DNA from: an uncultured Coriobacteriaceae bacterium
GTDB lineage: Bacteria > Actinomycetota > Coriobacteriia > Coriobacteriales > Atopobiaceae
NCBI GenBank assembly: GCA_902798915.1
Contig: CADBYM010000001.1
Location: 211,263-275,262, forward strand
DNA: 64,000 bases
Reading direction: 5' to 3'
Shown here: in pieces, positions 24,698 through 33,992 of the stretch
Numbering within the stretch: position 1 is the stretch's first letter
How the letters are laid out: each line of letters opens with the position of its first letter
Notes under the pieces: model-generated
Seen by the model: the letters and a program-made list of their open reading frames with translations, nothing else
Told to the model about the DNA's origin: nothing
The model's database searches: none
Made by a program: the position numbers and the translations under genes

Positions 24698-24767
24698 TCC
24701 GCGAGGGATGGCTTGCGAGGGATGACCAACACGACGTATGCCTGCGGGTCCCTTATGAGTCAGGTCT

Positions 24768-25670
24768 CTAGCCAAGCAGGATTGCAAGCACCTCACGGCT
24801 CCATTGCTGCAGGCGACTGATGGGTGGCGTGGGGCAGGCGATGGGCACGAGGTCCACGCCGAGCGCGCGTCCCTCCTCCATGGCCCGGTAGAGGTGATAG
24901 TTGCTGGTCAGAACGCAATGCTGCCGGTCCTCTAGTTCTTCCGCATCCGGCAATGCCTCCATGAGCGCCAACGAGTAGCGGACGTTCTGCGCGGTGTCGA
25001 GCGCCTTGCGCTCAAGCAGCATGCTCGTGTGCGGAATGCCGCGCAGGCTGAGGAAGTCTGCCATGTAGTCGGCCTCGGTCTTCCCGCTAGGGTCGTCGGG
25101 AACGGGACCTCCTGTGAGAACGAGCATTCGGTTGGGTGACTCATGCCATAGCTCCTCTGCCTTTACGAGCCTCTGAACGAGCGTGGGGCAGGGCATGCCG
25201 TTGCGAATCGTCCCGCCCAGCACGATGATGACGGCAGTGCGCTCGGGCTCCTCCGAATGGGCGTACGCGGAACGCAGCCTCCCAAACCAGAAGGTGCAGA
25301 CCGCAATCGTACCGCTCGAGACGGCGAGCGCGGCCCAAAGAAGGCCTGTGAGCACGTCGTTGGCTCCTGCCCACAGGAGCGCTGCGAGCGAGGCGGGTGC
25401 AAGCGATGCGACCGCAGGCGGTACCATGCCGACGGACGTCTTGCGATGCGATGCCCAGTAACGCATGTTTGAGACGTTCGGCACGAGCCAAGCAACGAGC
25501 GCACATAGCCACAGGGGCTCACGGCCGTTACCATGAGCCCCTGCGAGCATCCATGCGCCTGCAGCCATGCAGCCGAGCTGAAGTATGGCCACAACAGGTT
25601 CGAGTTGCTTCTCGCGGGCTTTGGCTTTCGTTGCGTGCTCCTGCATAAGCCTTCCGTCCGCTTGGGCCAC
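24768..25670 (-). CDS. YdcF/SanA/ElyC family (DUF218) membrane protein
   Basis: 300 residues. Three to four hydrophobic segments lie in the first 125 residues, followed by the DUF218 domain: VIIVLGGTIRNGMPCPTLVQRL, LVLTGGPVP, EADYMADFL, TAQNVRYSL and VLTSNYHLYRA. E. coli relatives act in cell-envelope maintenance, but the reaction is unknown. GTG at 25670 is used, with aagga ahead; ATG at 25646 is an alternative. It begins 15 nt after the end of kup and is probably in the same transcript. Confidence 0.85.
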   Translation of the reverse strand: MAQADGRLMQEHATKAKAREKQLEPVVAILQLGCMAAGAWMLAGAHGNGREPLWLCALVAWLVPNVSNMRYWASHRKTSVGMVPPAVASLAPASLAALLWAGANDVLTGLLWAALAVSSGTIAVCTFWFGRLRSAYAHSEEPERTAVIIVLGGTIRNGMPCPTLVQRLVKAEELWHESPNRMLVLTGGPVPDDPSGKTEADYMADFLSLRGIPHTSMLLERKALDTAQNVRYSLALMEALPDAEELEDRQHCVLTSNYHLYRAMEEGRALGVDLVPIACPTPPISRLQQWSREVLAILLG

Positions 25671-25685
25671 TCAAGATCATCCTTG

Positions 25686-27728
25686 CTAGTCGCTCGGCGT
25701 CTTCTTCGAGGCGACGGGCATCTCCACGTAGCGTAGCACATGCTGCTTCTTTGCGCCCACGAAGAGCGGGACGTATTCGTACATGACGCTTGCGTTGGTG
25801 AGGCCGTACCAATGGGAGGGGGACCCGCATGCGGCGCGAATGAGGTACTTCGCCTTCAGGACGGTGAGGTCCCAAGACGAGATGTCGACGGAGGTCGTGG
25901 GGACCTTGCGCACGAGGCAGAACCTGAAGTCGCCCACGTGTCCGGTGCGCTCGTAGATCGAGAATCGATGCTCCTGTGCCGGAAGGCGCCCCTGCGCGAC
26001 CATCGCGGAGACGATCTGGTACAGGTACTCATTGACGCGCTGGTTGACGCGGAATCCCAGGCGCAATTGCACCTTGAAGACGTAGTCGGTTCCGAAGTCG
26101 TTGACCCAGAACTCATGCGTGTTGGGTTCGTCCGTTACCGACACGTTGAGGAACCAGTAGGCCTTGGCGCGCTTGGGGCGCTTGTCGAGGATCGAATACA
26201 AGATGTCGCGGTCGAGCGTGTCGGTGCTCGGGTCGTTGGTGAGGAACACTAGGTTGTCGGCAAGGTAGGGAATGTCGTCGTAGTTTCTCAGCTCGTCCAG
26301 TTGGTCGAGGTAGGTCTTGACGGGCAGGTTGATGCGTTGGCTCATCTCGACCTGCGTGCCACGGTGCCAAATGTACATGACGAGGAAGATGGCGAAGGCG
26401 AGCAGGACCGTCACGTAGCCGCCGTGCATGAACTTGGTGAGGCTCGAGAAGAAGAAGAACGACTCGATGGCGCCAAAGAAGAGCGCGAACGGCACCGCAA
26501 GGGCCTTGCGACCCCGCACGTCGGCGAGGAACATCGTGAGCAGTATGGTGGTCATGAGCATGGTGACGGTGATGGCGAGACCATACGCCGACTCCATACG
26601 CTCCGAGCTCTGGAAGTACAGCACGACGCCTATGCAGCCAACCCACAAGATGTTGTTGACCAGCGGGATGTAGAGCTGTCCCTTTTGCTCGGTGGGATAC
26701 TCGATCTTCATGTGCGGCATGAGGTCGAGGCTGATTGCCTCGCTCACGATGGAGAAGCTGCCGGTGATGAGCGCCTGGCTCGCGATGATTGCGGCGAGGG
26801 TGGAGAGCACGACGGCAAAGACGCGCAGCTGGTCGGGGAGCATCTCGAAGAAGGGGTTCATCGTGGCGCCCATGGCGACAAGCTCGGGGTTGTCGCGCAT
26901 GGAGAGAATCCAGGCGCCCTGCCCAAGGTAGTTAAGAATGAGGCATGCCTTGACCACGGGCCAGCTTGCATAGACGTTTGCCTTGCCCACGTGGCCCATG
27001 TCGGAGTAGAGGGCCTCGGCGCCGGTCGTGCACAGGAACACGTTGCCCAGTACCATGAGGCCGGCCGCATTGAGGTTTCCGTTAAAGAGGAACGTGATGC
27101 CGCGAACCGGGTTGAAGGCACGCAGCACGTTGAGGTCGGCACCTATATGAATGATGCCGACGATTCCCAAGAACGCGAACCACAGGCACATGATGGGTCC
27201 GAATGCGCGGCCGATGCTGCTGGTACCTGCGCGTTGCACAAAGAAGAGCGCGCTGATGATGGCGATGGTGATGAGCACCACCACCCCTTGCCGGTCGCCG
27301 ATGATCGAGTGGATCAAGTCGATGGTCCTGAGGCCCTCGATGGCCGTCGTCACGGTGACAGCGGGCGTGAGGATGCCGTCGGCAAGGAGCGCGGCACCAC
27401 CGACCATGGCGGGTACGATAAGCCAGCCTCCGCACTTGCGCACGAGGCTGTAGAGGGCGAAGATGCCGCCCTCGCCGTGGTTGTCGGCCTTCATGGCGAC
27501 GAGCACGTATTTGACGGTGGTGATGAGCGTCATGGTCCAGATGATGAGCGAGAGCGCCCCGAGCACCACGTCCTGCTCCATGGTGGGCAGTCCACCGTTG
27601 CCGTGCATGATGGCGCGCAGCGTGTACATGGGACTGGTGCCGATGTCGCCATAGACCACGCCCATGGTGACGAGCACCATACCCATGCTGAAGGGAATCG
27701 CGCGGTGCGCGCTTTTCGCAGAAGACAT
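25686..27728 (-). CDS. kup: KUP family potassium uptake transporter (intact copy)
   Basis: 680 residues with about 12 membrane segments. The family signature [21 protein letters not shown] is at the N-terminus, followed by [31 protein letters not shown] and the cytoplasmic C-terminal domain after residue 440 (LPVKTYLDQL..., YWFLNVSVTDEP). It imports K+ with H+. The start at 27728 has aagga ahead; the frame extends 16 codons upstream without a ribosome site. It diverges from the kdpD-like gene across 181 nt that carry a KdpE-type direct repeat. A damaged second copy lies at 29677-31514. Confidence 0.95.
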   Translation of the reverse strand: MSSAKSAHRAIPFSMGMVLVTMGVVYGDIGTSPMYTLRAIMHGNGGLPTMEQDVVLGALSLIIWTMTLITTVKYVLVAMKADNHGEGGIFALYSLVRKCGGWLIVPAMVGGAALLADGILTPAVTVTTAIEGLRTIDLIHSIIGDRQGVVVLITIAIISALFFVQRAGTSSIGRAFGPIMCLWFAFLGIVGIIHIGADLNVLRAFNPVRGITFLFNGNLNAAGLMVLGNVFLCTTGAEALYSDMGHVGKANVYASWPVVKACLILNYLGQGAWILSMRDNPELVAMGATMNPFFEMLPDQLRVFAVVLSTLAAIIASQALITGSFSIVSEAISLDLMPHMKIEYPTEQKGQLYIPLVNNILWVGCIGVVLYFQSSERMESAYGLAITVTMLMTTILLTMFLADVRGRKALAVPFALFFGAIESFFFFSSLTKFMHGGYVTVLLAFAIFLVMYIWHRGTQVEMSQRINLPVKTYLDQLDELRNYDDIPYLADNLVFLTNDPSTDTLDRDILYSILDKRPKRAKAYWFLNVSVTDEPNTHEFWVNDFGTDYVFKVQLRLGFRVNQRVNEYLYQIVSAMVAQGRLPAQEHRFSIYERTGHVGDFRFCLVRKVPTTSVDISSWDLTVLKAKYLIRAACGSPSHWYGLTNASVMYEYVPLFVGAKKQHVLRYVEMPVASKKTPSD

Positions 27729-27806
27729 AGTGTTGTTCCTTCTCTTGCGATCGCTGTTTGGAAAAGGTATAGGCAAGGATATCCCTAATCGCGTGCGATG
27801 CCGATA

Positions 27807-27823
27807 TTTATGCCATCTTTATG
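27807..27823 (+). promoter_or_regulatory. KdpE-type operator candidate, copy 1 (TTTATG-N5-TTTATG)
   Basis: TTTATGCCATCTTTATG: two hexamers with an 11-bp period, the spacing bound by OmpR/PhoB-class dimers. It has the same layout as the known E. coli KdpE site (TTTATA-N5-TTTACA). It lies between the divergent kup and kdpDE genes; a near match is ahead of the second kup. Confidence 0.55.
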
Positions 27824-27909
27824 TACGTAGACACCATGGTGACGTCTCCCTACAATGGGGCGAACAAATGGGGTCCCCGGGCGACCGGTCGGTTTGAGAG
27901 GGGGAGGGC

Positions 27910-28965
27910 ATGGCACGAGACATAGCGGTGACCTTGGTGCTCCAGGCCCTCGCGGTGACCTGCGCCATGCTGCTTGACGTGCTTGGGTTCTCTGAGGCGA
28001 CGGTGGCGATCGTGTTCGTCCTCGGCGTCCTGCTCACGGCACTCTTCACCACCAGAACGATCTATTGCCTGGCGGCAGCGGGGCTCTCCATCATGTGCTT
28101 CAACTTCTTCCTCGTCGAGCCGCGCTTCTCGCTTCGCATCCAAGGTGCGGACGTTCCCGGAACCATTGCGGTGATGTTTGTGGTCGCCTGCGTCGCGAGC
28201 TATCTGGTGACGCAGCAGCGCGCGAGCGAGCGCGCGTCGGCAGAGGCGCAGCTACTCGTGCAGAACGAGCAGCTGCGCGCTGACCTGCTTCGCTCGGTCT
28301 CGCATGACCTGCGCACGCCGTTGACGGCGATATCGGGCAATGCGGACGTGCTGCTCGACCAGAGTGCGGTGCTTGACGAGGGGCAGCGCGAGATGCTGCT
28401 GCGCAACATTCGCGACGATGCCGTGTGGCTGACCGGTGTCGTGGAGAACCTGCTCTCCATCACGCGCTTGGAGGATGGCCGCGTTGCGCTTGATCGCGAT
28501 GTGGAGTTGGTTGACGACGTAGTCGAGGAAGCGCTTCGGCATGTGAGCGATGACGTCTGTTACCACCATCTCTCGTACGTACCCTCCCAAGAGCTTCTGC
28601 TCGCTCGGATGGACGCACGGGTGATGGTTCAGGTGGTGGTGAACCTAGTCAACAACGCCATTCAGCATACGGGATGTGGCTCGCACATCGTCGTTGAGGT
28701 GAGGCGCCGAGGAGGCTTCGCCGTGGTTTCGGTTGCCGACGATGGACCCGGCGTGCGCGACGAGGACAAGCCCCGCGTGTTCGAATCGTTCTATACTGCC
28801 GGAGGCACGTCGACCGACGGTCGTCGTGGCATCGGCCTGGGGCTTCCGCTGTGTCGCGTGGTAGTCGAGGCGCATGGCGGTGAGCTCGAGCTGACGGACG
28901 CCGTCCCACACGGGGCGGTCTTTACCTTCACCCTGCCCTTGGAGGAGGTTGCACACGATGAGTGA
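27910..28965 (+). CDS. kdpD: KdpD-like histidine kinase lacking the N-terminal KdpD/Usp sensor part
   Basis: 351 residues. It begins directly with four membrane segments (residues 1-115) of the DUF4118 type, including FNFFLVEPRFSLRI as in KdpD. The dimerisation/phosphoacceptor helix SVSHDLRTPLTAISGN places the active His at 132. The ATPase domain has NLVNNAIQHT, DDGPGV and RGIGLGLPLCRVVVEAHGG. Full KdpD proteins are about 900 residues; the 400-residue cytoplasmic N-terminal half is absent, not truncated by a visible mutation. ggggaggg lies just ahead of the ATG. The 3' end overlaps kdpE by 8 nt. Confidence 0.9.
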   Translation: MARDIAVTLVLQALAVTCAMLLDVLGFSEATVAIVFVLGVLLTALFTTRTIYCLAAAGLSIMCFNFFLVEPRFSLRIQGADVPGTIAVMFVVACVASYLVTQQRASERASAEAQLLVQNEQLRADLLRSVSHDLRTPLTAISGNADVLLDQSAVLDEGQREMLLRNIRDDAVWLTGVVENLLSITRLEDGRVALDRDVELVDDVVEEALRHVSDDVCYHHLSYVPSQELLLARMDARVMVQVVVNLVNNAIQHTGCGSHIVVEVRRRGGFAVVSVADDGPGVRDEDKPRVFESFYTAGGTSTDGRRGIGLGLPLCRVVVEAHGGELELTDAVPHGAVFTFTLPLEEVAHDE

Positions 28966-29644
28966 CAGACGTACCAGCGTGTTGGTGGTGGAAGATGACG
29001 ACGCCGTGCGCAACCTCATCGTGACGGCCTTGGGGTCGCATGGCTACCAGTGGATATCGGCCACGACTGGCGAGGAGGCAGTCGAAACCATTGCCTCGTC
29101 AGGACCCGACATCGTGCTGCTGGACCTTGGACTTCCCGACATCGACGGACAAAAGGTCATCACGAAGGTCCGCGTGTGGTCGCAGGTGCCCATCATCGTC
29201 GTCTCGGCGCGTTCGGATGACCTCGACAAGATCGGTGCGCTCGATGCGGGTGCGGACGACTATCTCTCCAAGCCGTTTTCGGTGGGCGAGCTCCTGGCGC
29301 GCATCCGAACGACCGAGCGACATCTGAGCTACATGGTGCGCGAAGAGCCGCGCGAGTCTGTCTTTGAGAATGGCGACCTGCAGATCGACTTCATCGCGGG
29401 AACGGTGTGCCTTGCGGGGAGGGACCTGCACCTCACGCCACGAGAGTTTCGGCTGCTCTGCCTTTTGGCCCGCAACGTCGGGCGCGTGCTCACGCACCAG
29501 TTTCTTCTGCGCGAAGCCTGGGATGGAAACCAAGAGGGGGACTTGGCATCGCTGCGCGTGTTCATGGGCAACCTTCGCAAGAAGATCGGGACGCAATACA
29601 TCCAGACGCATGTGGGCGTGGGATATCGCATGGTGCGCGTATAG
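28958..29644 (+). CDS. kdpE: KdpE-like response regulator (OmpR/PhoB family)
   Basis: 228 residues. The receiver domain has the acidic pair EDDD, the phosphorylation site at Asp 56 (LLDLGLPDIDG), the switch Ser in VVSARSD and Lys in KPFSVGELLARI. The C-terminal winged helix runs LHLTPREFRLLCLLARNVGRVLTHQFLLREAWG-like to VGVGYRMV. It starts inside the last codons of kdpD (8-nt overlap, ggagg 9 nt ahead), so the pair is coupled. It ends 32 nt from the convergent second kup. Confidence 0.92.
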   Translation: MSDRRTSVLVVEDDDAVRNLIVTALGSHGYQWISATTGEEAVETIASSGPDIVLLDLGLPDIDGQKVITKVRVWSQVPIIVVSARSDDLDKIGALDAGADDYLSKPFSVGELLARIRTTERHLSYMVREEPRESVFENGDLQIDFIAGTVCLAGRDLHLTPREFRLLCLLARNVGRVLTHQFLLREAWDGNQEGDLASLRVFMGNLRKKIGTQYIQTHVGVGYRMVRV

Positions 29645-29676
29645 GCAATGAGTGGCTCTAGGGGAGTGCCTTGCCG

Positions 29677-31514
29677 CTACCTCTCGTCTCGCGGGCGAAA
29701 GCTTGCGGTCTCGCCACCGATGAACTCCTTGGTGTGTGCCGCGCTGGCATGTATGATGCTGTGCGTGTCGCCCGAGATGATGTCGTCCTCGTCATCTTCC
29801 GTCAACTCGCTGAGTGTGACATGGGGTTCCTCGTAGGTGAGGTGCGGAACTTGGCGCACACGCGTGAAGAGGGGCACGTACTCAAGGATGACACTGCTGT
29901 TCTCGAGGCCATACCAACGAGCGGCGTTGCCGCAGAACCCACGGATGGAGTACTTTGCGTGCATCACGCGTTCGTCGACGCCCGAAAGCTCCGTCTCGGT
30001 GCCCAGCAGTTTGCGAATCATGCAGAAGCGGAAGTCTCCGATGGCGCCGCTGTTGCGGTAGATGGAGTATCGGTGCTGCTGTTCGGGTAGGCGTTTGGCA
30101 GCTACCATGTCAGAGACAATCTGGCGCAGGTAGGCGTTGACGCGCTGGTTTACCTTGAATCCCAGCCGAATCTGCACCTTGAAGAGAAAGTCGGTGCCGA
30201 AGTCGTGGACGGTATAGGCCAACGTGTGCGGCTCGTCGGTGACCTGCACGTTGAGGAACCAGTAGGCCCTGGCACGCTTCGGGCGCTTGTTGAGGATGGA
30301 GTAGAGGATGTCGCGGTCGAGCTTGTCGAAGGACGAGTCATTCGTGAGGAAGACGAGGTTGTCGGCCAGAAGCGGCACGTCGGGATCCCTGCTCAGCTCC
30401 CCAAGCTGATTCTTGTATTCGCTGACCGGAAGAAAGACCGTCTGCATGCGCTCGATCGCGGTCCCCCTGCGCCACACGAACATCACATAAAAGAGTGCGG
30501 CCGAGAGAATGATCATGACGTATCCGCCGTCAAAGAACATCGTGCAGCACGAGATGAAGAACGACATCTCGATGGCGCCGAACACGAGTGCAAAGAGCGC
30601 CGCGAGGACGGGTTTGTTCCTGACGCCGGCCAAGTAGCTCACCAGAAGCGTTGAGGTCATGACTCGGGGTTGTGGGCGTTCGCGAGCAGCCAGGCGCCTT
30701 GTCCCAGGTAGTTGAGGATGAGGCATGCCTTGACGAACGGCCAGCTCGCGTAGATGTTTGGCTTGCCCACGTGGCCCATGTCGGAGTAGAGGGCCTCGGC
30801 GCCGGTGGTGCAGAGAAACACGAAGCCGAGTATGCGCAGGCCGGCATGGTTGTTGGGCGAGGCGAGAAGCATGATGCCGCGCAGGGGGTTAAACGCGCGA
30901 ATCACGCCGGGATGGGCCAAGAAGTGCACGAGGCCGGCGCCGCCGAGGAAGAGGAACCACAACGTCATGATGGGACCGAAGAGTCTGCCGATGCTGGAGG
31001 TGCCAGCCTTCTGCACGAAGTACAGTGCGCAGATGATGACGATGGTTATGATCACGACCTTCGTCTGGCTGTCTCCGATGATTGCGTGCCCGAAGTCGAC
31101 GGTGCGCAGGCCCTCGATGGCCGTGGTCACGGTGACGGCTGGGGTGAGGATGCCATCGGCGAGGAGCGCGGCACCGCCGAGCATGGCAGGCAGGATGAGC
31201 CAGCGCGCGCACTTGCGCACGAGGCTGTAGAGGGCGAAGATGCCGCCCTCGCCGTGATTGTCGGCCTTCATGGCGACGAGCACGTACTTGACGGTGGTGA
31301 TGAGCGTCATGGTCCAGATGACCAGCGAAAGCGCACCGAGGATGAGCTCTTCCGTCACGGTGTTGATGCCGCCGTTGCCGTTGACGATCGCCTTCATCAC
31401 GTACATGAGCGAGGTGCCGATGTCGCCGTAGACCACTCCGAGCGTTACGAGGAGCATGCTCGCCGAAAGCGGAATCTCTCCTGATTGCGCCTTGCGCGTC
31501 ACCCGAGGGCTCAT
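29677..31514 (-). pseudogene. kup: Second kup, broken by an internal deletion with frameshift
   Basis: The 5' part (31514 to about 30663) encodes 280 or so residues of KUP from [10 protein letters not shown] to [15 protein letters not shown], then hits a stop at 30657. The 3' part continues in another frame from about 30660 ([31 protein letters not shown]) to 29677. Compared with the intact copy, about 109 codons (the segment between DNPEL and MTTILLTMF, including several membrane helices) are missing at the junction. Both flanks are well preserved, so the event looks recent or could be an assembly error. No ribosome site supports re-initiation. Confidence 0.85.
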
Positions 31515-31552
31515 ACCACATCACCTGCTTGCATAAAGAGAAACAAAACAAA

Positions 31553-31569
31553 GATAAAGATAAAATAAA
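31553..31569 (-). promoter_or_regulatory. KdpE-type operator candidate, copy 2 (TTTATT-N5-TTTATC)
   Basis: On the minus strand TTTATTTTATCTTTATC lies 39 nt ahead of the second kup start. It matches copy 1 at 13 of 17 positions, with the same 11-bp period and the shared spacer ending ATC. A third TTTATG is found about two helical turns further downstream (31537-31532). Confidence 0.5.
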
Positions 31570-31701
31570 GACGCCTTATCCTACCACCAATTGGCGTTCC
31601 CCATATGCGAGCGTGCGCAGGACTTTGCTCGTGGGGACTGTTCTCTTGGACACCTCGTGGCCAGTGCGCTCGTGCCCCGGCCCCACGTGACGGTTCTGTG
31701 C

Positions 31702-31707
31702 TATGAT
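31702..31707 (+). promoter_or_regulatory. -10-like TATGAT ahead of the 100-residue unknown gene
   Basis: TATGAT stands 42 nt ahead of the ATG at 31749, and ggag lies between them. No -35 box is convincing. Confidence 0.4.
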
Positions 31708-31748
31708 GGGCGGACGTTTTAGCAGCTGACAGACGGGGAGTTTCTCGA

Positions 31749-32051
31749 ATGATTGATGGCACCTATACGGTTGGAGCAAAGACGCCGCTGGGCAAGAAGG
31801 GCGGACAGCTGGTCCTCGTGACGGAGGGCGACGCATGCCATGCGGACCTGACCATCGCTGGCAAGACGAAGCGCCTCGAGGGAACCATTTCGGGTGAGGA
31901 CGTGACCTTTACCGGCAGCGTCCATCTGCCGTTCCCCATCGGAAACCAGGACTTCGTGCTCACGGGTACGGTTAAGGGAGACGAGCTTACGGGCGTATGT
32001 CGCACCAAGAAGTTCAAGTTCGACGTGAGCGGGACCAGAGTGGGGGCGTAG
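31749..32051 (+). CDS. Small beta-rich protein, unknown function
   Basis: 100 residues (MIDGTYTVGAKTPLGKKGGQLVL...), with alternating hydrophobic positions that suggest a small beta barrel or sandwich. It has no signal peptide, no membrane segment and a single pair of cysteines (residues 29 and 84). I do not recognise the family. cggggag lies 8 nt ahead of the ATG. It is followed 1 nt later by a 52-residue membrane protein, so the two are probably one operon. Confidence 0.65.
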   Translation: MIDGTYTVGAKTPLGKKGGQLVLVTEGDACHADLTIAGKTKRLEGTISGEDVTFTGSVHLPFPIGNQDFVLTGTVKGDELTGVCRTKKFKFDVSGTRVGA

Positions 32052-32052
32052 C

Positions 32053-32211
32053 ATGTCCAAGGATTCAGGGTACAGCTCAGAGCTGCCCTCTGAGGAAGAG
32101 ATTGAGGAGGGTCGCCGGAGCTCGCTCTTTGTCGGCCTCATCATCGGTGGTGTCGTGGTTGCCTTCGGCATCGTTTGCTACCTGCTGTTCGGCAAGTACC
32201 TGACGTTCTAG
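32053..32211 (+). CDS. 52-residue single-pass membrane protein, unknown function
   Basis: The reading frame starts at the ATG one base after the previous stop codon. The first 22 residues are acidic (MSKDSGYSSELPSEEEIEEG), followed by one membrane helix (LFVGLIIGGVVVAFGIVCYLLFG) and KYLTF. Tight coupling to the preceding gene and the clean topology support it as real. No family is recognised. Confidence 0.6.
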   Translation: MSKDSGYSSELPSEEEIEEGRRSSLFVGLIIGGVVVAFGIVCYLLFGKYLTF

Positions 32212-32235
32212 CCACAGACGAGTCATAAGTAGGCA

Positions 32236-32269
32236 GTGGCCCCCAGCCGACACGTCGGCTGGGGGCCAC
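32236..32269. terminator. Hairpin between convergent genes
   Basis: A perfect 16-bp inverted repeat (gtggcccccagccgac / gtcggctgggggccac) separates the two-gene unit from the convergent DUF1846 gene. It has no T tract. Confidence 0.65.
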
Positions 32270-32296
32270 GTACATCGCTCCTTCAGTGCTGCGCCG

Positions 32297-33778
32297 TCAG
32301 CGGTGGTAGAACGTGTGGCGTTCGTACTTGGGTTCGCAGCACACGTTAATCCCCAAGCTCCGGTAGAGCTTCTCGTCGGTGGGCGAAAGAATCACCGAGA
32401 AGTACGCGTCGCACCCGCGCAACTCTTCGACCGCCGCTATCGCGCGCGCGGCATCTTGGTTGTCGACCGAGCTGATGGAGAGCGCGATGAGCGTCTCGTC
32501 CGAGTGGAGGCGCGGGTTGATGCTGTGCAGGTGATCGATCTTGAGCCTGCAGATGGGCTCGAGTGCCTCGTTGCTCACGATGTAGGTCTTGCGGTCGATG
32601 CCGGCGACGAGCTTGAGCGCGTTGAGCAGAAGCGAGGAGGCGGCACCGAGCAGATTGCTCGTCTTTCCCGTGGCGATAGTGCCGTCGGGCAGCACCATGG
32701 CGGCGGCGGGGGCACCGGTCTGCTCCTCCTTGGCGAGTGCGGCGGCATGCGCGGGCGAGTAGTCCACGCTTATGCCAGCCTTGCCCATCAGGAGGTCGAT
32801 CTTTGCGAGCGCATCGGTCCCCTCGCCCGTGCGCATGAGCTCGACGGCAGTCCAGAAGTGGCGGCGGACGATTTCGTTCGTGGCGGCGTCCTGGCACACC
32901 TTGTCGTTGATGATGCAGTTGCCCACCATGTTGACGCCCATGTCGGTGGGGGACTGGTAGGGGCTCTGACCTTGGATCTTTTCGAGCAGGGTGCGGACGA
33001 CGGGGAAGGTCTCCACGTCGCGGTTGTAGTTCACGCACACTTCTCCGTATGCCTCGAGGTGGAACGGATCGATGATGTTACGGTCGTCGAGGTCGGCGGT
33101 TGCGGCCTCGTAGGCGATGTTTACGGGATGCTTGAGGGGAAGGTTCCACACGGGGAACGTCTCGAACTTCGCATAGCCAGCCTCGATGCCACGTATGTGC
33201 TCGTGATACAGCTGGCTCAGACAGGTGGCGAGCTTGCCCGAGCCGGGACCTGGGGCCGTCACCACCACGAGCGGACGCGTCGTTACGGCGAAGTCGTTCT
33301 TGCCGAAGCCGTCCTCGCTCACGATGAGGTTGGTGTTGGACGGATACCCGTCGATGGGGTAGTGGCGGAAGCACTCGACGCCCATGGCCTCCAGGCGGTG
33401 CTGGTATGCCTCGGCGTGTGGCTGTCCCGTGAAGCGTGTGATGGCGACCTTGTTTGCGACGATGCCCATGCCGCGGAACATGTCCATCAGGCGCAGGACG
33501 TCCTCGTCGTAGCCAATGCCGATGTCGCTGCGGCGCTTGTTGGTCTCGATGTCCTGCGCGTTGATGGCGACGATTACCTCGGCATCGTCGGCGAGCTCCT
33601 TGAGCATGCGTGCCTTGGAATCAGGGGCAAATCCCGGCAGGACGCGACTGGCATGATAGTCGTCAAAGAGCTTGCCGCCGAACTCGAGGTAGAGCTTGCC
33701 GCCGAACTCGCCGATGCGCCGTCGGATTCGCTCGGCCTGTAGGGATATGTAACGGTCGTTGTCGAAGCCTATGCGCAT
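32297..33778 (-). CDS. DUF1846 (UPF0371) family protein
   Basis: 493 residues, the usual length of the family. The N-terminus has the typical KLYLEFGGKLFDDYHASRVLPGFAPDSKARML; later parts include VVVTAPGPGSGKLATCLSQLYHE (a P-loop-like glycine stretch), NLPLKHPVNIAYEAATADL and DMGVNMVGNCI. Crystal structures exist for the family, but the reaction is not established to my knowledge. It is soluble. The start at 33778 follows gggaggttcc; the frame runs 19 codons further upstream without a ribosome site. Confidence 0.88.
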   Translation of the reverse strand: MRIGFDNDRYISLQAERIRRRIGEFGGKLYLEFGGKLFDDYHASRVLPGFAPDSKARMLKELADDAEVIVAINAQDIETNKRRSDIGIGYDEDVLRLMDMFRGMGIVANKVAITRFTGQPHAEAYQHRLEAMGVECFRHYPIDGYPSNTNLIVSEDGFGKNDFAVTTRPLVVVTAPGPGSGKLATCLSQLYHEHIRGIEAGYAKFETFPVWNLPLKHPVNIAYEAATADLDDRNIIDPFHLEAYGEVCVNYNRDVETFPVVRTLLEKIQGQSPYQSPTDMGVNMVGNCIINDKVCQDAATNEIVRRHFWTAVELMRTGEGTDALAKIDLLMGKAGISVDYSPAHAAALAKEEQTGAPAAAMVLPDGTIATGKTSNLLGAASSLLLNALKLVAGIDRKTYIVSNEALEPICRLKIDHLHSINPRLHSDETLIALSISSVDNQDAARAIAAVEELRGCDAYFSVILSPTDEKLYRSLGINVCCEPKYERHTFYHR

Positions 33779-33917
33779 GGAACCTCCCGATTCTTGACTG
33801 CCTCTAGTCTCGCACAAGTTGAGGTTTTTTTCCATTGGCGGGTCGGGAGAGATGGCCGGTGAAGGTACGGGCCTTGGCAGGATAGTCCCCCAGATGTCCG
33901 ATAGCGGCGTATCGTAA

Positions 33918-33940
33918 ATTCCTACTTGCTAGGTAGGAAT
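33918..33940. promoter_or_regulatory. Palindromic operator ATTCCTAC-N7-GTAGGAAT ahead of cysK
   Basis: A perfect 8-bp inverted repeat spaced by 7 nt lies 53 nt ahead of the cysteine synthase ATG. Its form resembles sites of Rrf2-family regulators (CymR/IscR-like), which often control cysteine genes. No regulator gene is next to it. Confidence 0.6.
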
Positions 33941-33992
33941 AAAACTGTCATCCTACCATCAGTCCTTCGTAGGCACTAGATAGGAGATCATC

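Noticed and set aside
27729..27909. c-di-AMP (ydaO-type) riboswitch ahead of kup
   Set aside because: The leader is too short and no matching conserved core was seen; a KdpE-type repeat explains it better.
29677..31514. Two separate short transporter genes
   Set aside because: The halves are collinear with one Kup, the second has no ribosome site, and the middle is missing.
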